A stretch of 64,000 bases of DNA from Capniomyces stellatus (Eukaryota; Kickxellomycota; Harpellomycetes; Harpellales; Legeriomycetaceae): contig LUVW01000017.1 in assembly GCA_001661515.1 (NCBI GenBank), positions 124,001 to 188,000 of the forward strand, in the 5' to 3' direction. Shown piece after piece: positions 58,301-64,000 of this stretch (positions are counted from its first letter, which is position 1; each line of letters opens with the position of its first letter). A program made the translations under genes and the position numbers. A model generated the notes under the pieces. The model did not search any database and had not been told where the DNA came from. It was given only the letters and a program-made list of their open reading frames with translations.

Positions 58301-58705
58301 TTCAAAATCACCACATTTCGTTAACAATGACAAAAAATATATCTATTTCAACAAGCAAGAAAAAAAAAATTCAACTGACAATTTGGTGACTATGACATCT
58401 ATTATTCCATCTTGTCGAACAATACCCTAGTCATTTAATACATAATCAGCATAATCAATGCTATCTTTGTCACATGTATTACGTTTTCAACATGTCATTT
58501 TAAACAAACAAAAAAAAAGCACAGTAACGTGTTACGGACGATCTGTTTATTCAAATACCCTTTGTATTCTGTTTATAATATCTTTCTATCCTATTGACAA
58601 TTTTTACATTAGGCTCTCTATACCATCCTGGGTAAACCTTTTAATTTTATTTTAACTTCATAACGACAAGCCTAATATTTATAAATATTATAAGAATTAC
58701 TATGA

Positions 58706-60939
58706 TTAGTTTGCCACATGAGTACTATGAGCAATACTTGCGGTATTTGCAGCAGCAGCAGCATCAGCTCTTTTCTTCAATATTCTCGAAATAAAAAACT
58801 CTCCAGCCTTGTAAGATGACCTGACCAGAGGCCCTGAAGCGACATACAGGAATCCAAGTTCCTTAGCCACGCTCTCCCAATACTCAAACTTACTGGGAGG
58901 AACGTATTCAAAAACCTTCATATGTCTTTTTGTTGGCCTCATATATTGCCCAAGCGTAACTATGTCTACATTAGATTTTCTCAAGTCAGTCAGTGTCTGA
59001 AGCACTTGTGAATCAGTTTCACCAACTCCCAACATTATCGAGGTTTTTGTTAGCAGTTTTGGATTTGCCTCCTTTGCAGTTTCCAAAACACCCAATGACT
59101 GACGGTACCCTGCTCTGTAGTCTCGGACATCCCTCTGCAACTCTTCGACCGTCTCAATGTTGTGTGCAAACACATCCAGTCCGCTGTTGGCCACCATGCT
59201 TACAAGATTTTTGTTCCCAAGGAAATCTGGTGTTAAACACTCAATCATCAACGAAGGATTTCTATTTAAATTATACATACATTTGAAATTTTAATTAAGT
59301 CAGTTTATATTTGATTTATACAATGAAAGCGAGAATACTAGTACATCATCAATGCTGTGCTATTATAAGGTGATCATTACTTTTGTCTAATATTGTTTAC
59401 AACAGATGTAAAGTGGTTGGCTCCATAGTCCGGCATGTCTAAATATTTCATTTGTGTTCTGCTTAGTTGAAAGGCCAGTAACGAATAGCAAAATAGTTGC
59501 ATCCCAACCCATTAAACCGAACCATCAATAAAAGTGTTCGAAGTATATCCCTGTTGTAAACGGTAATAGGGCCCTTACCATCTCTATCCACAGATGTCAA
59601 TACCACATAGTCCAGTCCCCATTGCTCAAGGGCTGTTGCCACTTTCAAAGGTTCTTCTGGGTCAACAGGCGCTGGTGTACGACTAGTCTTAACCGAACAG
59701 AATCTACATCCTCTGGTACATGTATCTCCCATAATCTAAACGAGAGCGCGTGTGTTTGTGTATACGTATATATGTTACTTTTGACAACAATAATTATTGT
59801 TCTTATATTACTGTTCTGATTTAGGCCACAGGGAGTTAATATCTTTACAATCCCAGTATTTCTTTCAAAAAAAATAATAATAAAAATGAAAACATATATC
59901 CCTATTCACATTCAAATTTGCATGCCATCAAATTTTAACGTAACTTACCATTATTGTCGCTGTTGCCGTCCTATGCTCTCCACCTCCCCAACATTCACCA
60001 ATGTTTGGACATCTTGCTTCTTCGCATACCTAGCAACAGTATCGAGTCACAAATTTCAGTTTATTGCCAATAACATGTATAAATCATCAGCTTTAAACAA
60101 TAATAACAATAACACTGTCAATGATAAAGATAACAGCAATAACGATAACAGCAATAATAATAATAATAATAATAACAGCATTAACAATAATAAAAAGTCG
60201 TTACCGTGTGGAGTTTGAGAGGTCTAAGAGTTTTTTTAATAGCCAATATATTCTCGCCGGTAGGAATCTGCGTTTTTAGCCACGAAGGAAGTCTTGACTT
60301 TCTATTTAAAATAAGAGTTAATAGTATGTTTATATAATGTGGCTGTAGAGTAGAGCTGTTCCATGGCAATAACTGGTATAGTCACGCTTATAGTCACACT
60401 TTTAGTCATTAGCATGGCCGATACATTTAACAATAGCGGATCAATATATCCGTATGTATAACCAACTATAGCAGTAGCAGTAGCATTAGCTCCAAATACA
60501 ACTAGGAGCGTGTTTTTAAAGACATCATTTGTCCTTACCCTGAAAGACTCTCGGTCATAATCGGTTCATTACTTCTGCTTGATATAAATTCTTGGAACGA
60601 AGGCCCCGCTTTTAATTTTTCTGAAAACTTTCCTCTCAAATTACCGTCAGCTGTCGCACTTTCGCACTTTAGCGGATCCTCCTGTAGTAATCCCGAGTAA
60701 AACTTTTGACCCTATTTATACTCATTGATTAGTATACCAATAGCTTTTTGAATACTCGTATTTTACCCCTCGGTACTTAAATTGTACTGCAAAGCTTAAA
60801 ATCATCTTGCTGGCTTAATTAAGATTCGAGAACTAGTATCCAACCATCACAATAGCACAAAACCTTTAAATCTTACCTTGAATTCATTCGAAACTTTCAA
60901 GAATTTTCTGTTGATGGGACGACCAAGTACTCTGTTCAT
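58706..60939 (-). CDS. LIP5: Lipoyl synthase (radical SAM, mitochondrial)
   Basis: Seven exons (transcription order): 60877-60939, 60539-60711, 60205-60301, 59949-60029, 59579-59735, 59381-59438, 58706-59261. All phases agree and the total is 1185 nt, 394 residues. The enzyme inserts two sulfurs into octanoyl chains on lipoyl-dependent enzymes, using SAM and two 4Fe-4S clusters. The start [15 protein letters not shown] is a plausible mitochondrial presequence. Family landmarks, in order: [24 protein letters not shown]; the auxiliary-cluster cysteines C113, C118, C124 ([14 protein letters not shown]); the SAM-cluster cysteines C144, C148, C151 (CTRGCRFC); the segment around [27 protein letters not shown]; and the RSSYKAGE motif near the C-terminus. 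An Ala-rich tail ends the protein. Intron 3 (60030-60204) contains an AAT/AAC microsatellite. The gene is much more intron-rich than its neighbours. Confidence 0.95.
60106..60192 (+). repeat. AAT/AAC microsatellite inside a lipoyl synthase intron
   Basis: Imperfect ATAACA and AAT units lie within the 175-base intron between the lipoyl synthase exons at 60205 and 60029. In the plus-strand frame it encodes Asn runs, which is not evidence of a gene. Confidence 0.85.
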
Positions 60940-62509
60940 CTCTTATTTGTAAATCTACTTGATCGCGTGTGTGCTGCTGCTGCTCTATTCCTTGTTAAAA
61001 ATCCCTTTTCTTTCTTTGGATTCAAATTGTCTTGAAAATTTAGAACTTGTTGGGAAATGATCGTGTTATACCAAACCTTAAAGCATCTTTTAGCTTAATA
61101 TTTTTTTTTGAGAATTGTTTATCATTAAGGTATTTCTGTCATTAGAAAAATAAAATAGCCAATTCCAATAAATCAACCTTCCCCCAAAAAAATCTAATCT
61201 TTTTTTTTTATTTTAATCACTGATCATATTTGATTGGTACACTAGTCAAACGCTTATGTTTCTGCACTTCCCCTGGTTTTCCTTATTCAAAAAATTACTA
61301 CTTTACTATGCTTTATATTTGCAATCAAGTAAATCACTTTGACCCTTATCTATAGCTTGCAATCAAGAACGCGATATATGATGTGGCTTTGGTTTTGATT
61401 TTTAAGAGGCTGATGTTGATGTTGATGTTGATGTTGATGTTGATGTTGATGTTGATGTTGATGTTGATGTTGATGTTGATGTTGATGTTTATTTTATTGA
61501 AAGGCCTTGGAATTTTACTGTATAAACTCTCACCAGCCAATTTCTTTATTCATCGAGTTAGCCAAGCCCAATTTCACGTTTAGAAAACAGGCACAATCGG
61601 TAAACCTATTTTAACAAGCGTCAGTGTTCATATTAAATGTATTCAATATAAAGCGGCTCTTCTGTTTGATCCAATGGATCTGAGTTTGGAAAAGCATGCT
61701 AGTTTGAGTAATACATTTGCACTGTATTGTTAAGCAATGACATGTTTTACAAATATATTCTATATTGAATTAATTCTTGACCCGATTTCTGGGTAATTAT
61801 GACAAGCACTCGTGTGGAATAAAGATTGTGTGTAAATAAAAACACACCAGAGTGTTATATAATTTCATATCTTGTCGGCCAAGACAAGCTTTTAAAGCAT
61901 TGGCAGTAACATAAAGACGATAAATCACTATATGTATGATGCAAGTGGTCAAAGTATAAAGTCGGTGTACAAGAAAGTTTAAAAAATTGGTACAAAAAAA
62001 AAGCCCAAACGATGACTTTTTAGATAACTAGTTTAATTTTTTAAAAAAAGAGACGCTGAAGGGCCAAAACCCAAGAAAAGGACAGAAAAATGGTAAAAAA
62101 AACGGTGTAGAAAAAGCAGTACAATATCAAAATAAAAAGCAGTGCAAATTTAAGTAAAAAAAAGCAGGGTGGTGTTTGCTTTAGGATTCTAAACGAGAGA
62201 AATAGTGAACGTATGTGAAATTTTGTTTTTATTTTAGGAGCAATCAATGTTTATTGTATGTTTGGTTTATTAAAGGAGTATAGCTACAAGAGTAGTTTAA
62301 TAAAGCCAAAAAGTGGATAAGGCAAAAATTAACTCTATAAACTTAAAGAGAGTATGATAATAAAGTGTATATAAGAAAGAAAAAAGAACGAGTTACTCTG
62401 CCAGGGGTATCCGGGTACAATATAGTATGATTAGTGTAAATGCAAATAACTTTTATCGGTGCTCTCTCGGTTAGTATGACGTAGTCTTATTACTTCTTGG
62501 CAGGACAGC
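60940..62509. other. Intergenic region with GATGTT microsatellite
   Basis: No gene is recognised. It includes the 5' flank of lipoyl synthase and the 3' flank of the Ypd1-like gene, with an A-rich stretch at 61980-62170 and the hexamer array at 61411-61489. Confidence 0.5.
61411..61489 (+). repeat. Hexanucleotide microsatellite GATGTT
   Basis: About 13 near-perfect copies of TGATGT. Open frames on both strands across it (Leu-Met and Asn-Ile dipeptides) are by-products of the repeat. Confidence 0.95.
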
Positions 62510-63077
62510 TCATAGAGTCTTCTCAAAGTAGCATATAAACACAGCCTCAGCTTTATTATACTCACACTCTGTCCTTTCAATTTCCAGAACTGCTGCCCCC
62601 AGTACAAACTCCTTTGAGATCTTTCTATTGAACATCTTAATATAATTGCAAATCTTGATTGCTCTTTCACAACTCTCGACTATTCTCAGTAGCCCCAATG
62701 CTGCAGAACTTCTTTTCAATGTTTGACAAAGCACAGACACATCAAACAAGTCACCGGCTTCACTACCAACCAATGTAAACAAGATGTGGTTAGTATTTAT
62801 TTTGAATAAGAGCCCAGTTAATTCATAAAGGTATTATAGTAGCTTGGAAAAGGGTTTACAGTCTGTTTTTGATGTTTCCGATAATTTCCTTGGCATAGAT
62901 AAAGTAGAAGCTGACAGCATATATTAAAAAGCAGTTATCTTTATCATTTAGTTCTAGAATCTCATTGAAAGTATCAGAGTCTATTATTTTAACATCGTCC
63001 GTAATGCTGAACAGTGTAGGAAGCATATATATAGGCGAGTTGATATTCATTTTGTTCGAACTAAGTTCTTGGACCAT
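62510..63077 (-). CDS. Ypd1-like HPt phosphotransfer protein lacking the active-site histidine
   Basis: Two exons: 62860-63077 and 62510-62762, joined AGACT|GTAAAC ... TTGGTAG|TGAAG in phase (2+1), with an ACTAAC branch-like site upstream of the acceptor; 156 residues (yeast Ypd1 has 167). I chose the ATG at 63077; the frame also runs three codons upstream from a TTG. Residues 30-60 match the Ypd1 start (IIDSDTFNEILELNDKDNC). Residues 84-97 read LCQTLKRSSAALGL where the family has LGHFLKGSSAALGL, so the phospho-accepting His is Gln86 and the following Gly is Arg90. The C-terminal helices follow (RIVESCERA, then YNKAEAVFICYFEKTL). In fungi Ypd1 passes phosphate from hybrid histidine kinases to Ssk1 and Skn7. 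This copy cannot do that by the usual chemistry, so it may be a decoy or a decaying paralogue. No frameshift or stop is visible. Confidence 0.8.
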
Positions 63078-63494
63078 TTTCAACAATTGATTGATGGAAT
63101 AAAAAGAATAAAAGGAAATATAATGCTGATTCGAATGGAACCTATGACTGTATTTAAATAGGAGTTTTGGAAATTGTGAATAGGTCTACAGTGATCTATT
63201 TTTGACACCACTAACAAAAAAAAAGAATTGATAAAAGTCCAAATTCAATTTTTCGGGGTTTTGCTTTCGTATAATAATTTTATTCTTTTAAAAGTAGAAA
63301 AGGCTCAGTAAAGATAAATGACTCAGTAATCCAATAGTAGGTACCAATTAGTAAGTAATATCATAAGCTACTCTGGATGACTTCATCAGAGACGCTGATC
63401 CGAATAGTGAAGATATATATCTTTGAGTACGCTTAGATTTTAACCAAACACAAATTGCTTGGATTAGTTAACATTAACTTTACTCGATGATTTA
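63078..63494. other. Intergenic region upstream of the Ypd1-like gene
   Basis: About 420 AT-rich bases with no gene recognised; it holds the 5' flank of the Ypd1-like gene. Confidence 0.4.
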
Positions 63495-63535
63495 TTTTAT
63501 CAAAAGTCAGTAATGGTACTTGGGAAATATCTTTT

Positions 63536-63711
63536 CCAAGGCAAAGTAGAATCCACTATTATCAAATTCACTGGATGCCTTTTTGAGCAGTGATATTGCC
63601 GAAAAGTAGCGATAAAGGACATCATTCCTCGAATAGAGCCTACTGATGTATTTAACAAACCCTTGTGAAATTTGATAAATTCCACTAAGATATCACAAAT
63701 GACCAATCAAG
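63536..63711 (-). CDS. Possible terminal exon of an unrecognised minus-strand gene
   Basis: On the minus strand, a TAG acceptor-like site near 63689 is followed by an open, amino-acid-balanced stretch of ~58 codons (includes QGFVKYISRLYSRNDVLYRY, then FALEKIFPKYHY) that ends at a stop near 63512-63516. No ATG precedes it in frame, so an upstream exon would be needed, perhaps beyond 63720. I do not recognise the family. It may be chance; boundaries are approximate. Confidence 0.25.
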
Positions 63712-64000
63712 CTGTGTTTTTACCAATTTGTTTTTATTTACTTATTGATATTGGATCAATGCTTTTTTTTACACATTCCAGTCGAACGGCAAAGTTTGAA
63801 AAAAGTTTGTATACCCGACCCTAACTCAGTGTTTAATTGCGGAAAGTCGGGTGTTTTTTGTTTTTTTGTTTTTTGTTATTTTTGTTTTTGTTATTTTTGT
63901 TTTTGTTTTGAAAAGTGATTTATTTAAGATTAAACCTGAGCAAAGCATGTATATAAGGGATAATAACCGACGTGCAGTGTTCAATCATTCCCTAACAAAG
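63712..64000. other. Right edge, T-rich, no gene recognised
   Basis: Contains TTTTTGTTTTTGTTATTTTT-type runs at about 63850-63910 on the plus strand. No coding signal is seen. Confidence 0.4.

Larger units (their letters stand above)
57001..58705. other. Intergenic region with microsatellite, LINE-like fragment and dispersed repeat
   Basis: Contains the bZIP 3' flank, a TTCAG array (57398-57445), a 5'-truncated LINE-like fragment (57460-57846), a TTTGAT hexamer run (57878-57912) and a minus-strand copy of the ~165 bp module (58100-58300). No host gene is seen. Confidence 0.55.

Noticed and set aside
59886..60218. 110-codon plus-strand Asn-rich frame
   Set aside because: It is the antisense of lipoyl synthase exon 4 plus an intronic AAT/AAC microsatellite.
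61346..61583. Open frames with Asn-Ile or Leu-Met dipeptide runs
   Set aside because: Created by the GATGTT microsatellite on both strands.
1..64000. tRNA and rRNA genes
   Set aside because: I looked for B-box-like GGTTCRANTCC with a matching A box and for conserved rRNA segments and found no convincing case; a covariance-model scan would be decisive.

Overview
This is a piece of AT-rich fungal nuclear DNA from a draft assembly; runs of N lie inside a coding tandem repeat at 7287 and 7553-7559. Fungal origin is indicated by a UBC7-type E2, the GINS subunit PSF2, a Lag1-type ceramide synthase, a Rom-type RhoGEF (DEP-DH-PH-CNH), a Ypd1-like HPt protein, a GATA factor, a bZIP factor and small spliceosomal introns with GTAAG-like donors and TAG acceptors. 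Calreticulin rather than only calnexin, a channel-like protein at the left edge, low GC and very long intergenic stretches point to an early-diverging (non-Dikarya) lineage. A Kickxellomycotina/Harpellales-type fungus is my best guess, and it is inference only.

Layout, left to right: a truncated cation-channel-like gene (1-636, -); a repeat-bearing 4.9 kb spacer; a 1411-residue secreted Thr-rich repeat protein (5544-9779, +); ceramide synthase (10318-11653, -, 2 exons); UBC7-type E2 (13344-14261, +, 4 exons), convergent with an SRR1-like protein (14768-15673, -); a 4.9 kb spacer; a GATA factor (20595-21905, +); calreticulin (23563-24990, +); a very large RhoGEF (26948-31954, +) followed by PSF2 (32444-33253, +, 3 exons, one GC-AG intron); a signal peptide/Cys-rich/TM/SH3 receptor-like protein (35985-38135, -, 2 exons); an ABCG half-transporter (42396-44279, -); an 11.3 kb desert with transposon relics; a bZIP factor (55590-57000, +, 2 exons); lipoyl synthase (58706-60939, -, 7 exons); a Ypd1-like HPt protein lacking the phospho-accepting histidine (62510-63077, -, 2 exons); and a possible terminal exon near the right edge.

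The genes do not form an operon or cluster. Several fit cell-surface and stress biology: RhoGEF (Rho1/cell-wall integrity), the TM-SH3 receptor-like protein, the adhesin-like protein, the Ypd1-like HPt (osmosensing phosphorelay), ceramide synthase, and the ER quality-control pair calreticulin and UBC7. The rest is housekeeping (GINS, lipoate synthesis).

The spacers carry two dispersed repeat families found here by eye. One is a ~165 bp module in four copies (two per strand), each ending at an ATG in the same place, probably the 5' end of a DNA transposon. The other is a short 3'-end motif followed by an A-rich tail, in four copies, probably the 3' end of 5'-truncated LINE-like elements. Exon boundaries were derived by hand from splice motifs, reading-phase agreement and family conservation.
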